The notes beneath the pieces were generated by a model that did no database searches, was not told the origin of the DNA, and saw only the letters and a list, made by a program, of their open reading frames with translations. A stretch of DNA of 64,000 nt, from contig CALSMU010000001.1 in NCBI GenBank assembly GCA_943787535.1, forward strand, positions 236,761-300,760, written 5' to 3'. Both the position numbers and the translations under genes were made by a program. Shown in pieces: positions 9,901 to 19,469 of the stretch. Every line of letters begins with the position of its first letter. The first letter of the stretch is position 1. The stretch is from an uncultured Flavobacteriales bacterium. GTDB taxonomy: Bacteria; Bacteroidota; Bacteroidia; Flavobacteriales_D; Parvicellaceae.

Positions 9901-10515
9901 TTAAACCGCATCAAGTAATGTTAGAACTAAGTATATAAGTAACACCAAAATAACAACTCCTAAAAGCCAAGCAAGTCCAGGAAGAATCTTTCCAATTAAA
10001 GCTAGTATTAAAAGGACAAGAATAACGATCAATATAATATTAATTAATTCAGAATTATCTGAAGTACTTGTTTTACTTGCGGTATTGGACTTTACAATTG
10101 ATTTATTCTCAATCACATTTTTTATTTGCTCTGCCAAATTCTTTGCATTTGTCTTTATATGGTTGACTTTTTCTTTGCTGTTGTTATTTTCAATTGCTTT
10201 TTCGGCAATATCTTCTATTGTTGTTTCATTCGAATTAGTTAACTCATCATCCGTATTAGTGTTCGCAGTTTTGATAACAGCTCCATTGCTTTCTTCTGAG
10301 GCTTTACTGAATAAACTTTCCTTTGCTAGCTCATCCTTCTTCTCCAGTTGATTATCCTTTAGTCTTATGTTATCCGAATTGTTAATTTTCTTCTTCATAG
10401 AAAGGTGATATCCTTTCTGGTATTTTCTTTTTTGGATGAAACCATTGTTTACGTTGCAAGAACTGATTGCAAAAACTAGTAGAATGAGTATAGATAATCG
10501 GTTAAGTAATTTCAT
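9901..10515 (-). CDS. Lipoprotein with C-terminal hydrophobic segments, hypothetical
   Basis: The 204-residue protein has a lipoprotein signal peptide with lipobox AISSC (C20). Next comes a motif common in Bacteroidetes lipoproteins, FIQKRKYQKGYHL (about residues 26-38). The middle is low-complexity, Asn/Lys/Glu-rich and probably disordered. The C-terminal 50 residues are very hydrophobic and make two likely membrane helices (about 155-172 and 180-200) around a Gly-Pro break. A lipid anchor at one end and membrane helices at the other suggest it ties two surfaces or forms a small envelope protein. I do not know its function. It has its own promoter at 10537-10566 and shares a terminator with pccB. 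Confidence 0.75.
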   Translation of the reverse strand: MKLLNRLSILILLVFAISSCNVNNGFIQKRKYQKGYHLSMKKKINNSDNIRLKDNQLEKKDELAKESLFSKASEESNGAVIKTANTNTDDELTNSNETTIEDIAEKAIENNNSKEKVNHIKTNAKNLAEQIKNVIENKSIVKSNTASKTSTSDNSELINIILIVILVLLILALIGKILPGLAWLLGVVILVLLIYLVLTLLDAV

Positions 10516-10536
10516 TGTTAAATTTTAAATTGAATC

Positions 10537-10566
10537 CAAATGTAAAAAAATGAAAGGTTTATGAAA
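10537..10566 (-). promoter_or_regulatory. Promoter of the 204-residue lipoprotein gene
   Basis: On the minus strand TACATTTG (10544-10537) is an exact TAnnTTTG match. TTTC at 10566-10563 (three of four bases of TTTG) lies 18 bases upstream. The coding start is about 22 bases downstream. Confidence 0.6.
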
Positions 10567-10728
10567 GGGTTTATTGTTCTACTTACTAACAATATCCACC
10601 TCAATAAATAGTATTGGTAGCTTTATTATTCGGTATTTCTCACTTTGAATATTTATACAGATATTTAGAATTAGTATCAATTTGTTTTCCTTAGTGCTAA
10701 TCAGTGTTAAATACTGTTAAACAAAAAA

Positions 10729-12372
10729 ATGATTGAAATACATCAACTACCTTTGTTTAAAGCAAATAATTTGTTGTTAAATAGAAAATTAATATTAGGT
10801 ATATCCTTGTTAAGCGGTATCGCGCTTATTGGATTAGTTATTATTCAAGTTTATTGGATACAAAGCGCTGTTGAACAGCGTAAATCTCAATTTGAAGATA
10901 ATGTTAAAAAATCGTTGGTAGAAATTGTTTATGATGTAGATAGATTTGAAGCAATTTCTCGTATGCATAAAAATGCAGGAAGCAAAGACCTTCTCAATCA
11001 ATTACTACAAAAGGGAGGGAAGGCATTACATAATCATGCAACTTATTTGGATGAATTAGATACAGTTTTTAACGCTATTCATGATAAGTTTAATGTTCAA
11101 ATAGTTGAAAAACATATATTAAATAAAGAATCTGGAACGGAAACTAATCATAAAATTATTTCTCAAAAGTATGGGGATGATACGGCGTTTACAATTGAAA
11201 TAACGGATACCACTCCATCCAAGTTTAATGCAGTAAACAAAGATTTATGGAGTCAAAAAACAGATATAGTAGAAGAGTTAGTATCAGATATTTTTTCATT
11301 TGATTTATTCGGATCAACTGCAGAGAGAATAACTCAGCCAGATTTGGATAGTATAATAGAATCTGTTTTTAAGAAAAATGGGATTAATACAAAATATCAG
11401 ATGGGTGTCTTTGATATAATGAATCATTCTATTTATGAGGTAGATAATGATAATCAAAATGACTTGTATGAAAGCCCTTTTAAGATTTCCTTGTTTCCAA
11501 ATGATATTTTTGGTAGCCCAGTATATTTGAGCATGTATTTTCCGAATGAAAATGCCTTCATATTAAAATCAATGTGGGTGATGTTGGCTATCTCTGCCAT
11601 TTTTGTTCTGATTATAATATTTGCTTTTTACTATTCTATATCTACAATATTTAAACAAAAGAAACTCTCTATTATTAAAAATGATTTTATTAATAATATG
11701 ACACATGAATTGAAAACACCTATTTCCACCATCTCATTAGCATGTGAAGCTTTAAATGATACAGAAATGAAGAATTCGAAAGAAACTCAAGGTCGCTTCG
11801 TGAATATGATTAATGAAGAGAACAAAAGGCTGGGGGTATTAGTAGAAAATGTATTACAAAGTGCAGTTATTGATAAAGGCGAATTAAAACTCAATGAAGA
11901 ATTTTTTAACATTCATGATGTTATTGACCGAGTGGTAAAGAATGTGAAAATACAAGTGGAGCAAAAAGGAGGCCAAATTGTAGTGTCTAAACTAGCCACA
12001 AAAGTGCAGGTTTATGCAGATAATGTTCACATTACTAACGTGATTTATAATTTACTTGATAATGCGAATAAATATACTATAATTCAGCCTTCGATAGAAA
12101 TATCGACCGAAGATATTGTTGGAGGCATCGTAATCAAAGTAAAGGACAATGGAGTTGGCATTAGTAAAGACAACCAGAAAAAAATATTTGAAAAATTATA
12201 CCGAGTGCCAACTGGAAACGTCCATGATGTTAAAGGGTTTGGCCTGGGGTTGAGTTATGTAAAAGCAATTGCAGAAAAACACGATGGGCTAATAAACGTA
12301 GAAAGTACATTAGGGAAAGGAAGTACTTTTATATTGACATTACCTATTCAAAAAGAAAAAGACCATGAATAA
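10729..12372 (+). CDS. Membrane sensor histidine kinase
   Basis: The 547-residue kinase has two membrane helices (about 21-43 and 283-303) bracketing a 240-residue periplasmic sensor domain. The H-box is FINNMTHELKTPIS with the phospho-accepting H326. The ATP-binding boxes are N (YNLLDNANKYT), G1 (VKDNGVGIS), F (KIFEKLYRV) and G2 (GFGLGLSYV). The layout resembles the Bacteroidetes RprX type. The response regulator starts eight bases before its stop codon, so the pair is coupled and cognate. The signal is not evident. The 213-base upstream region shows no clear consensus promoter on the plus strand. Confidence 0.92.
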   Translation: MIEIHQLPLFKANNLLLNRKLILGISLLSGIALIGLVIIQVYWIQSAVEQRKSQFEDNVKKSLVEIVYDVDRFEAISRMHKNAGSKDLLNQLLQKGGKALHNHATYLDELDTVFNAIHDKFNVQIVEKHILNKESGTETNHKIISQKYGDDTAFTIEITDTTPSKFNAVNKDLWSQKTDIVEELVSDIFSFDLFGSTAERITQPDLDSIIESVFKKNGINTKYQMGVFDIMNHSIYEVDNDNQNDLYESPFKISLFPNDIFGSPVYLSMYFPNENAFILKSMWVMLAISAIFVLIIIFAFYYSISTIFKQKKLSIIKNDFINNMTHELKTPISTISLACEALNDTEMKNSKETQGRFVNMINEENKRLGVLVENVLQSAVIDKGELKLNEEFFNIHDVIDRVVKNVKIQVEQKGGQIVVSKLATKVQVYADNVHITNVIYNLLDNANKYTIIQPSIEISTEDIVGGIVIKVKDNGVGISKDNQKKIFEKLYRVPTGNVHDVKGFGLGLSYVKAIAEKHDGLINVESTLGKGSTFILTLPIQKEKDHE

Positions 12373-13054
12373 AAAGACCAAAATATTACTCGTTGAAGAC
12401 GATCCAAATTTAGGGACATTGTTGTCAGAGTATCTTATTGCTAAAGGTAACGAATGCACGCTAAGAACAAACGGACAAGAAGGTTTTGAAACATTTGTTA
12501 AAGGAACTTTCGATTTTCTAATTTTAGACGTAATGATGCCAGTAAAAGATGGCTTTACAATGGCTAAGGAAATTAGAGGAATTGATAAGGATGTGCCAAT
12601 ATTATTTTTAACCGCAAAATCCCTTAAAGAAGATACGCTTCAGGGATTTAATGTTGGTGGTGATGACTATATGACCAAACCATTTAGTATGGAAGAGTTG
12701 TTAGTTCGAATGGGCGCAATCCTGAGAAGAACTCAAGGGGATGAAGAGCAAGACCAAGGGACCTATAATGTTGGTACGTATCAATTTGATTTTAATCAAC
12801 GATTGTTGATTAATGGAGTCGATGAACAAAAGTTGACGACTAAGGAAAATGCACTTCTTAAATTACTATGTAAAAATATCAATGGGGTTTTAGAGCGAAA
12901 CCATGCACTAAATGCTGTTTGGGGTGATGATAATTATTTTAATGGAAGAAGCATGGATGTTTACATCGCAAAATTAAGAAAATACCTTAAAAAAGACGAA
13001 AATGTCGAAATAGTCAACGTTCACGGTAAGGGTTTTAAGCTATTTGTAAAGTAA
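12365..13054 (+). CDS. OmpR/PhoB-family response regulator
   Basis: Partner of the upstream kinase; phosphorylated at D55 in FLILDVMMPVKDG, then binds DNA. The receiver domain spans residues 1-120, with acidic residues E11/D12 and the conserved lysine K105 (MTKPF). The C-terminal winged helix spans about 130-229 and includes TTKENALLKLLC and GRSMDVYIAKLRKYL. It resembles RprY of Bacteroidetes. The start codon lies inside the end of the kinase gene. Targets cannot be read from the sequence; the tonB gene begins 126 bases downstream and could be co-transcribed. Confidence 0.92.
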   Translation: MNKKTKILLVEDDPNLGTLLSEYLIAKGNECTLRTNGQEGFETFVKGTFDFLILDVMMPVKDGFTMAKEIRGIDKDVPILFLTAKSLKEDTLQGFNVGGDDYMTKPFSMEELLVRMGAILRRTQGDEEQDQGTYNVGTYQFDFNQRLLINGVDEQKLTTKENALLKLLCKNINGVLERNHALNAVWGDDNYFNGRSMDVYIAKLRKYLKKDENVEIVNVHGKGFKLFVK

Positions 13055-13180
13055 ATTATAGCCGTTCTCTTAATATTTCTACCATTACTACAGTGATTAT
13101 TTGCGTTAGGCTGTGAAATTCGCTAAATATAAATAACGGCAAGGTGTTTGTTTCTTTTTAGGAAACAAAATTTGAACGCT

Positions 13181-13882
13181 ATGACCCCAAAAAAATCAAA
13201 AACAGCCAACCTTGAGAAGAAAAAGAGTACTTTTTTACAATTAGGTTTTATAGTTGCAATTTCATTTACATTAGTCGCTTTTGAATGGCTAGATTCCGAA
13301 CATCTAGGAACGGATATAGAAAGTAATTTAAATGCAGAACTCGCCCCTGAAACTATTATTGAGGTCGACTTAATAAAGCCAAAGAAAAAGGTGATTATTC
13401 CCAAAAAAAAGACAAAGACTAATACAGTTGTAATTGCGAAAAAACCAATTGTTGCTGCGGGCCCTGTAATTATTGACCCTAATGCAGGTAATGACCCTCC
13501 AATTAATTGGGATGTTTTTGATAATGGAGATTCAGATGAACCTATTGTTATTGTAGAAATAGATTCTGTTTATATGTTCGTTCAAGAAATGCCAGAATTT
13601 CCCGGTGGATTAAAGGCAATGTATGAATTTATGGGAGATAATATTAAATATCCAACAATATCTGCTGAAGGGGGTTCTCAAGGTCAGGCATATGTTAATT
13701 TTACTATTGAAAAGAATGGAAAAATTACAGATGTGAAAATTTTAGGTGGCTCTGCAGATAAGAGGTGTAAAAAGGAAGCTGCCAGAGTAGTAGAGTCAAT
13801 GCCCAAATGGAAACCAGGAGAGCAAGGAGGAAAAAAAGTTCGCGTGAGCTATACACTTCCGGTGCGATTCGTATTAAATTAA
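13181..13882 (+). CDS. tonB: Energy transducer TonB
   Basis: Couples the proton-motive force to outer-membrane TonB-dependent transporters. I chose ATG 13181 over an in-frame ATG at 13148 because the product then begins MTPKKSKTANLEKKKSTF, which matches the Lys-rich start of Bacteroidetes TonB proteins right before the membrane helix (about residues 18-34). A Lys/Pro-rich periplasmic linker (about 65-90) follows, then the C-terminal TonB domain (about 135-233) with EMPEFPGGLKAMYEF, TIEKNGKITDVKILGG and MPKWKPGEQGGKKV. ExbB/ExbD genes are not present. Its position after a two-component pair suggests, but does not show, shared control. Confidence 0.88.
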   Translation: MTPKKSKTANLEKKKSTFLQLGFIVAISFTLVAFEWLDSEHLGTDIESNLNAELAPETIIEVDLIKPKKKVIIPKKKTKTNTVVIAKKPIVAAGPVIIDPNAGNDPPINWDVFDNGDSDEPIVIVEIDSVYMFVQEMPEFPGGLKAMYEFMGDNIKYPTISAEGGSQGQAYVNFTIEKNGKITDVKILGGSADKRCKKEAARVVESMPKWKPGEQGGKKVRVSYTLPVRFVLN

Positions 13883-13918
13883 AATAACGTAATAATGAAT
13901 GGTTCCCCTTTTTGTAAT

Positions 13919-14707
13919 TTACAAGCTTTTTGTTCTTCCACCATCTACAGGGACATTAATCCCATTAATGTAACTTGCTGCCGGAGATGCTAAAAATGAA
14001 ATGGCATTTGCTATTTCAACCGCTTCAGCAAACCTTCTCATAGGAACTTGATTCGTCATTTCATTGCTAATATCCTCAATACTTCTTCCTGTTTTTGAAG
14101 CTTTAGTTTCAATAATAGATTGTAAGCGAACAGTGTTTGTTGCACCCGGTAAAACATTGTTTACTGTAATATTAAACTCCCCTAGTTCATTTGCTAATGT
14201 TTTAGCCCAGCTCGCAACAGCTCCTCTTATAGTGTTTGATACACCAAGACCATTTAAGGGTTGTTTCACAGAAGTTGAAATTACATTTATTATTCTTCCA
14301 TAACCTTCAGATTTCATTCCTTCTACTACAGCTTGAGCTAAGCATTGATTGCTTACCAGATGCATGTTGAATGCGCTTGTATATTCATCCGTTTTTGCTC
14401 CTATGGCCGGTCCACCAGGAGGTCCACCAGTATTGTTTACCAAAATATGTGCAGGGCCATTTTCCTTTATAAATTCTTCAACTCTCAATTTTAATTCTGC
14501 TGGGAAGTTAAAATCAGTTATAATATAGTTATGTTTTTGCCCTTTAGAGTTATCCAGTTCCTCCTGAACAGAAGCAAGTTTAACTTCATTTCTAGCAACT
14601 AAAACGATATTTGCTCCCATTTTTGCAAGTTGTAAAGCAGTTGCTTTACCTATACCTTGTGTGCTACCGCAAACAATTGCTGTTTTCCCTGATAAGTCTA
14701 AGTTCAT
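13919..14707 (-). CDS. SDR-family oxidoreductase with altered catalytic motif
   Basis: The 262-residue protein has a Rossmann fold with the cofactor loop GSTQGIGKA (14-22) and NNTGG (91-95). Classical SDRs carry Ser and a YxxxK motif. Here S144 remains, but the YxxxK site aligns with S157-NTI-R161, so both Tyr and Lys are replaced. This fits a known ketoacyl-ACP-reductase-like subgroup that departs from the standard tetrad. The C-terminal VDGG motif is intact. It may bind a nucleotide and act by another mechanism, or be non-enzymatic. It is convergent with tonB (36 bases between stops). A -7 element TACATTTG lies at 14737-14730, about 23 bases upstream. Confidence 0.85.
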   Translation of the reverse strand: MNLDLSGKTAIVCGSTQGIGKATALQLAKMGANIVLVARNEVKLASVQEELDNSKGQKHNYIITDFNFPAELKLRVEEFIKENGPAHILVNNTGGPPGGPAIGAKTDEYTSAFNMHLVSNQCLAQAVVEGMKSEGYGRIINVISTSVKQPLNGLGVSNTIRGAVASWAKTLANELGEFNITVNNVLPGATNTVRLQSIIETKASKTGRSIEDISNEMTNQVPMRRFAEAVEIANAISFLASPAASYINGINVPVDGGRTKSL

Positions 14708-14729
14708 AAAGGCTGAATTTTATAGAAAT

Positions 14730-14737
14730 CAAATGTA
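14730..14737 (-). promoter_or_regulatory. -7 element for the SDR gene
   Basis: TACATTTG on the minus strand is an exact TAnnTTTG match 23 bases upstream of the SDR start. No TTTG is found at the expected distance, so only half of the promoter is supported. Confidence 0.4.
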
Positions 14738-14841
14738 GTAAACACAAGTCAATTTTATAGAAATAATATTAACTGATTTTTTTCATTATAAAAAGTGGCT
14801 TAGAGTTCGTACCTTTACAATTCAATATTAAAACAGCTATT

Positions 14842-15375
14842 ATGTCAATAGGGATGCCTTTTAATTTCAATCAATGGATTGAAGACAACAAAGATAAATT
14901 GAAGCCGCCTGTTTCAAACAAAAGTATTTATCCATTATCGAAGGATTATATTGTTATGGTTGTTGGTGGTCCAAATGCACGTAAAGATTATCATTATAAT
15001 GAAACGGAAGAGTTGTTTTATCAGCTAAAAGGGGATATAGCAGTAACGATTCAAAGCGATGGAAAAGCTGTTAAAATTCCAATTAAAGAAGGAGACATGT
15101 TTTTGCTTCCGGCCAAAACTCCGCATTCTCCAGTTAGACCTGAAAATTCAATTGGGTTAGTAATTGAGCGTGTCAGAAAGGGAACTGATTATAGAGATGG
15201 GTTAATGTGGTTTTGTGATGAATGCAATCACAAATTGTATGAAGAACGCTTTACATTAAATGACATTGTCAATGACTTCTTAGAGGTATTCAGAAGGTTC
15301 TATAATTCTGAAGAAAATAGAACTTGTGAAAATTGTAATCATGTTATGGAAACAGATCCGAAATTCACTGATTAA
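14842..15375 (+). CDS. nbaC: 3-hydroxyanthranilate 3,4-dioxygenase
   Basis: Opens the ring of 3-hydroxyanthranilate, a step of the kynurenine route to quinolinate and NAD. The 177-residue cupin carries every key residue at the numbering of the Cupriavidus enzyme: Fe ligands H51, E57 and H95, substrate-binding R47 and R99, and the second rubredoxin-like iron site C125/C128 (FCDEC) and C162/C165 (CENC). No other kynurenine-pathway gene is nearby, so the pathway, if complete, is dispersed. Its TAA stop directly abuts the stop of the convergent giant gene, with no room for a terminator. A weak -7-like TACCTTTA is at 14810-14817. Confidence 0.95.
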   Translation: MSIGMPFNFNQWIEDNKDKLKPPVSNKSIYPLSKDYIVMVVGGPNARKDYHYNETEELFYQLKGDIAVTIQSDGKAVKIPIKEGDMFLLPAKTPHSPVRPENSIGLVIERVRKGTDYRDGLMWFCDECNHKLYEERFTLNDIVNDFLEVFRRFYNSEENRTCENCNHVMETDPKFTD

Positions 15376-18300
15376 TTAATGTAAAACATTCACGTGGCCT
15401 ATTAGACTGCCTGTATTATTTTGAAAGTCTTCATAAGTAACTTTCCAGACGTAAGTGTCGTTTTGGACTGAGACACCTTTGTGTCTTCCATCCCAGTAAT
15501 CATCCATACTATCAGCAGTATAAATTAATTGACCCCAACGATTGAATATATATAACTGAAATGATTTTATTTCTTCACCTTTAATTACAAAGTAATCGTT
15601 TATCCCGTCGCTATTTGGAGTAAATGTGTTAGGAATATACAAAACACCGTCTAAAAAAACCATTACCGTATCCGAATTTTCACACCCATTTTGATCTATG
15701 GTAGATAGAATATATGAAGAAGTTTCTATAGGACTAATTGCGGGATTTAAACAATATATACAGCTCAAGCTATCTTGAGAGTCCCAAAAATAATTCCCAT
15801 AAGCTACTCCATTTAAAGAAATTACATCACCAAACTCAATAAAAATATCTTCACCGGCATCTACCAGAGGAATTGGGTGAATGTTAACTGTAACATCTAA
15901 TGTTTTCATGCAACCGGAAAGGTTGGTAATATCAACAGAATACGTAGTGTTGGATACTGGAGCGGCTATTGTTGTGCTTTCTGAAGAGTTTGACAAAGAT
16001 CCTGAAGGATACCAATTATAATAATCACCTCCATCTGCCCAAAGATTTGCATATCCACCAGGACATATTGCAGTATCATTCACAATAGACGGATTAATGC
16101 TTATAACAGAAATTTGAATGGAATCACTAACAGTGCCGCAAATATTCGTTAAATCAACATATATGGTAGCATCTGTATCTAATTGCGCAATAGTAATAGA
16201 ATCCGTTGGGTTAGTAACCAAATTAGCTGGTGACCATAAAACAGATGATGCTCCATAGGCATAAATCTCAAATAAATCACCTTGGCAAACAGTTGTATCT
16301 GGCGAAATATTTGGGAAAGGAACTGAGCTGACGGCTGTTATTACAACAGAATCAGTGATTACACATCCATTAGCAGTCGTGATGTCTACATAATAGGTTA
16401 TGGAAGAAAGTGGAGCGACATTTGGTGTTTGGGAAGATGGATTAATCATCGCTGTAGTTGGATACCATGAATAATTTATTCCACCAAAAGCTTCCAGTGT
16501 TGTAATTGCGCCACCACAAATTGTTGCGTCTGGAATTGTTGAAGTAGAAGCGATATGAACAAAAACAGTAGCAGTTGCTGTGTCGGTACCGCAATTATCA
16601 GTTACTATTACCTGATAAGTAGTTGTTGCAGAAGGAAATGCTATTGGATTGGAAATAGTAGGATCAGATAAATAGTTTGTAGGTGTCCAAGAGTAAGATG
16701 TTCCTCCGGAGGCTTCCAAAAGGATACTGTCCCCAGGGCAAATAGTGTCTATTTGCTGAATTACTGCATTATCAACCGCAAGAACATCAATTATTATGGA
16801 GGAGGTATCTGATGATAAGCATCCTAACGAATCTGAAACAATTAACGTAACCTCATACTGCCCAACTGCATTATAAGTATGGGCCGGAGCAAAATCACTC
16901 GAAGAATTTCCGTCTCCAAAATCCCATTCATAAACATTTCCTCCCGAAGAAAGATTATCAAACTGATAAGAACTTGGCAAGCAAACCCAAGGTTGTGGAA
17001 TACTTATGGCAGGAGTAATATTTCCTAAATCAAATTTAAATGCACCTAAATTACAGTTAGTACTATTATTTGTTGTTGACCATGCTCCCATCGATGTAGG
17101 AAAGTCAGAACTGCCCCCACAACCCGCACAAACAGCCTGGTATACATTCCCGTTTTTGTCAAATCTACTTGTGCCACCATCTACATGTTCAGCACTAATT
17201 CCTCCTCCAAAAAAGGTTCCATAAGCTAAACTAGAGGCATCTGGGTTAAAGACAGCTAAATAAAAGTCACTTCCGTCTGTAGTAGATTGAAAAGGTGCAC
17301 TTCCTGCACTTGCTGCACTCAATGGCATTCCAACCGTAGTGCCGCCAGCATAACCAGCATTTGTATTTCCTCCCCACCCCGAAGTGTAAATTAAACCACA
17401 ATCTGACACAAGAAAAGCAGAAGGGGAAATATTAATACCATTTCCTGCACCAAAAACAGTTGAAAATATAGTTGTTGTTAGATTGCCATCAAACTTATGG
17501 ATAAACTGACCACTTCCGGGGTTTGAAAAAACGTTACTAGGAGTAATATTATAGTTTCCTTGCGTTTGACCAAAAACATAAATGTCATCATTTAGATCGA
17601 CTTGTACAAAATAGCATTGGTCGTATGCCGATGTTCCTAAATAGGTGGAATTTATTAATGTGCTTCCAGCTGTGTTTAGTTTAATAATAAAACCATCCAA
17701 ATCTCCAAAAGGAGCGGTGTTTTGGCCAGAAGTCATGGTTAAATTAGAACTTAAAGTACCTCCTGTAATGATGGGTTCATCAGATGAATTCAACTGAATA
17801 GAATAAGCAGCATCAGCATTTGTTCCTCCATAATAACTACTCCACAAAAGTCCGGATAAATTAGCATTAAATTTAAATACTATTGCATCATGACCTCCAC
17901 CATTTGTAGCCTGCAAAGGGTTTACAACCGGAAAATCAATTGAGGATGTTGTAGAAGCAACCCAACAATTATCATTCGCATCCACTATTATCTCTCCACG
18001 AAATTCATCTCCATAATTTTTTTTTAATAAATCCGAGTTCAGTGCATCATTTCCTGATCCCCCAATATATGTTCCTCCAATTAATGATGTTCCTGATGGA
18101 TTAAACTTTGCCACGTAAGCGTCAGTCCCGTCAACATAATTAAGCACTCCATTTTGAACATTTGTTCCTCCATTAAAACTATCGTCATATGCTCCAAAGG
18201 AGGTTGGCAAATCTAATGAACTAGTAGATCCAAAAACATACAATTCTCCCGAGGCATTGCAAACAATGCTATGTGGGTTTTCATTTCCCGTACCGCCATA

Positions 18301-19269
18301 ATAAGTTGAATAAATTAAGTTTGCTCCGTCTGCTGAAAATTTAGAAATCGAAGCATCCGTACCAGGATAGTTCACACCGTTTCCTCCGTTGTAAGTGCTC
18401 TGGAATGCTCCAACTGAAATTGGATATCCAATGGCAAAAGCAACTCCAGCAATATACATGTGTTCATCATCATCGTAGGTGGCTGTATACCCCCAGTTGT
18501 CGGCAGTAGATCCGGTATAAGTGGCAAATGTTAAGATAGGATCAATAATAAGTTCTTTAGTGCTATCATAACCTTCTGGGAAATCAAATGATAATTTATT
18601 TCCTTCTAATTTATAATTACATTGCACTTGTGTTTCGGTACCATCAATATCTTGAAATGCATAGGGACTTTGTTCAATGACATATCCAAGACTAGTAGGG
18701 ATGTGTAAATGGCCTTTTTTTATTTTTAAATTTTCAACACCTTCATACTCAATTAATATGTCATTAGTATTACCTCCAGGTTCTACAATCAAATCATATT
18801 TTAATTGCCCATGGTATTCATAATATTTTAAATCAATCCCTTTGTAAAGATTGGAATATTGAACTTGCCCATAACCATAAACGTTTGAAGCCCATTTTGA
18901 TTTATCATTTCCGATATAATAATTATAGTATTCTTTTGATTTTAATTCTTTAACAATGCTTCCTTTGTTTGCATTAAGAAAATGAACCTTGTATACATGA
19001 CCTTCAAAAACAGCATCTTCAATTGCTATTTTTTCATGGTGAATATCAGTAAAAAGGCTTTTGTCGTATAGGGAATATGTCATTGTAGAACCTTCTAGAT
19101 AAATATCCCCCGCGTTCGTTTTAAGTTGAAAATCAGCTTTATTATTAAATTGACCTTTGTTCTCAATGAACCGTATGGTTGATTTATCTTGGCCCCATGA
19201 AACCATAGATGACAAAATAACCGTAAAGAGTATAACTCCTTTAATGATATGCCGAATGCAATGTTGCAT
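15376..19269 (-). CDS. Giant secreted T9SS type B protein with beta-propeller and Ig/PKD repeats
   Basis: The 1297-residue protein starts with a signal peptide (about 1-26). An N-terminal region beginning FIENKGQF (about 33-245, probably DUF7948) is followed by SBBP-type beta-propeller repeats (about 260-720), each with an IxGTYIGGSGNDA-like segment. A PKD domain (YEWDFGDGN, about 760-835) comes next. Four Ig-like repeats of about 75-80 residues follow, each opening with a Cys-containing ICPGD-type turn. The C-terminal T9SS type B domain (about 1205-1297) contains IPNTFTPNSDGINDYF and FNRWGQLIY. It is probably exported by T9SS to the surface or medium; an adhesive role is inferred. It has an excellent promoter and no terminator before the convergent gene. 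Confidence 0.9.
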   Translation of the reverse strand: MQHCIRHIIKGVILFTVILSSMVSWGQDKSTIRFIENKGQFNNKADFQLKTNAGDIYLEGSTMTYSLYDKSLFTDIHHEKIAIEDAVFEGHVYKVHFLNANKGSIVKELKSKEYYNYYIGNDKSKWASNVYGYGQVQYSNLYKGIDLKYYEYHGQLKYDLIVEPGGNTNDILIEYEGVENLKIKKGHLHIPTSLGYVIEQSPYAFQDIDGTETQVQCNYKLEGNKLSFDFPEGYDSTKELIIDPILTFATYTGSTADNWGYTATYDDDEHMYIAGVAFAIGYPISVGAFQSTYNGGNGVNYPGTDASISKFSADGANLIYSTYYGGTGNENPHSIVCNASGELYVFGSTSSLDLPTSFGAYDDSFNGGTNVQNGVLNYVDGTDAYVAKFNPSGTSLIGGTYIGGSGNDALNSDLLKKNYGDEFRGEIIVDANDNCWVASTTSSIDFPVVNPLQATNGGGHDAIVFKFNANLSGLLWSSYYGGTNADAAYSIQLNSSDEPIITGGTLSSNLTMTSGQNTAPFGDLDGFIIKLNTAGSTLINSTYLGTSAYDQCYFVQVDLNDDIYVFGQTQGNYNITPSNVFSNPGSGQFIHKFDGNLTTTIFSTVFGAGNGINISPSAFLVSDCGLIYTSGWGGNTNAGYAGGTTVGMPLSAASAGSAPFQSTTDGSDFYLAVFNPDASSLAYGTFFGGGISAEHVDGGTSRFDKNGNVYQAVCAGCGGSSDFPTSMGAWSTTNNSTNCNLGAFKFDLGNITPAISIPQPWVCLPSSYQFDNLSSGGNVYEWDFGDGNSSSDFAPAHTYNAVGQYEVTLIVSDSLGCLSSDTSSIIIDVLAVDNAVIQQIDTICPGDSILLEASGGTSYSWTPTNYLSDPTISNPIAFPSATTTYQVIVTDNCGTDTATATVFVHIASTSTIPDATICGGAITTLEAFGGINYSWYPTTAMINPSSQTPNVAPLSSITYYVDITTANGCVITDSVVITAVSSVPFPNISPDTTVCQGDLFEIYAYGASSVLWSPANLVTNPTDSITIAQLDTDATIYVDLTNICGTVSDSIQISVISINPSIVNDTAICPGGYANLWADGGDYYNWYPSGSLSNSSESTTIAAPVSNTTYSVDITNLSGCMKTLDVTVNIHPIPLVDAGEDIFIEFGDVISLNGVAYGNYFWDSQDSLSCIYCLNPAISPIETSSYILSTIDQNGCENSDTVMVFLDGVLYIPNTFTPNSDGINDYFVIKGEEIKSFQLYIFNRWGQLIYTADSMDDYWDGRHKGVSVQNDTYVWKVTYEDFQNNTGSLIGHVNVLH

Positions 19270-19323
19270 TTATTTTTTCACAATTCTAAAAATCACAAGG
19301 GACTAAAGACTTGTACATGTTTA

Positions 19324-19355
19324 CAAAGTTACTCTATAACGGTAAAATAGTCAAA
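19324..19355 (-). promoter_or_regulatory. Promoter of the giant T9SS type B gene
   Basis: On the minus strand TTTG (19355-19352) is followed after 20 bases by TAACTTTG (19331-19324), a perfect match to both consensus elements. The coding start at 19269 leaves a leader of about 50 bases. Confidence 0.78.
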
Positions 19356-19456
19356 TGGTTGTATCTATTTTGGAACAAAAAACGAATAAAACAAATGTTG
19401 TTAATTTATTGGTCATTTGATTCTGTAAAATAAAGTGATTAATTAACTAATTAAAT

Positions 19457-19464
19457 TAACTTTG
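19457..19464 (+). promoter_or_regulatory. -7 element directly before purF (possibly leaderless mRNA)
   Basis: TAACTTTG is an exact TAnnTTTG match ending five bases before the purF ATG at 19470, which would place transcription start at or next to the start codon. No TTTG lies at the expected upstream distance, so support is partial. Confidence 0.42.
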
Positions 19465-19469
19465 CAAAC

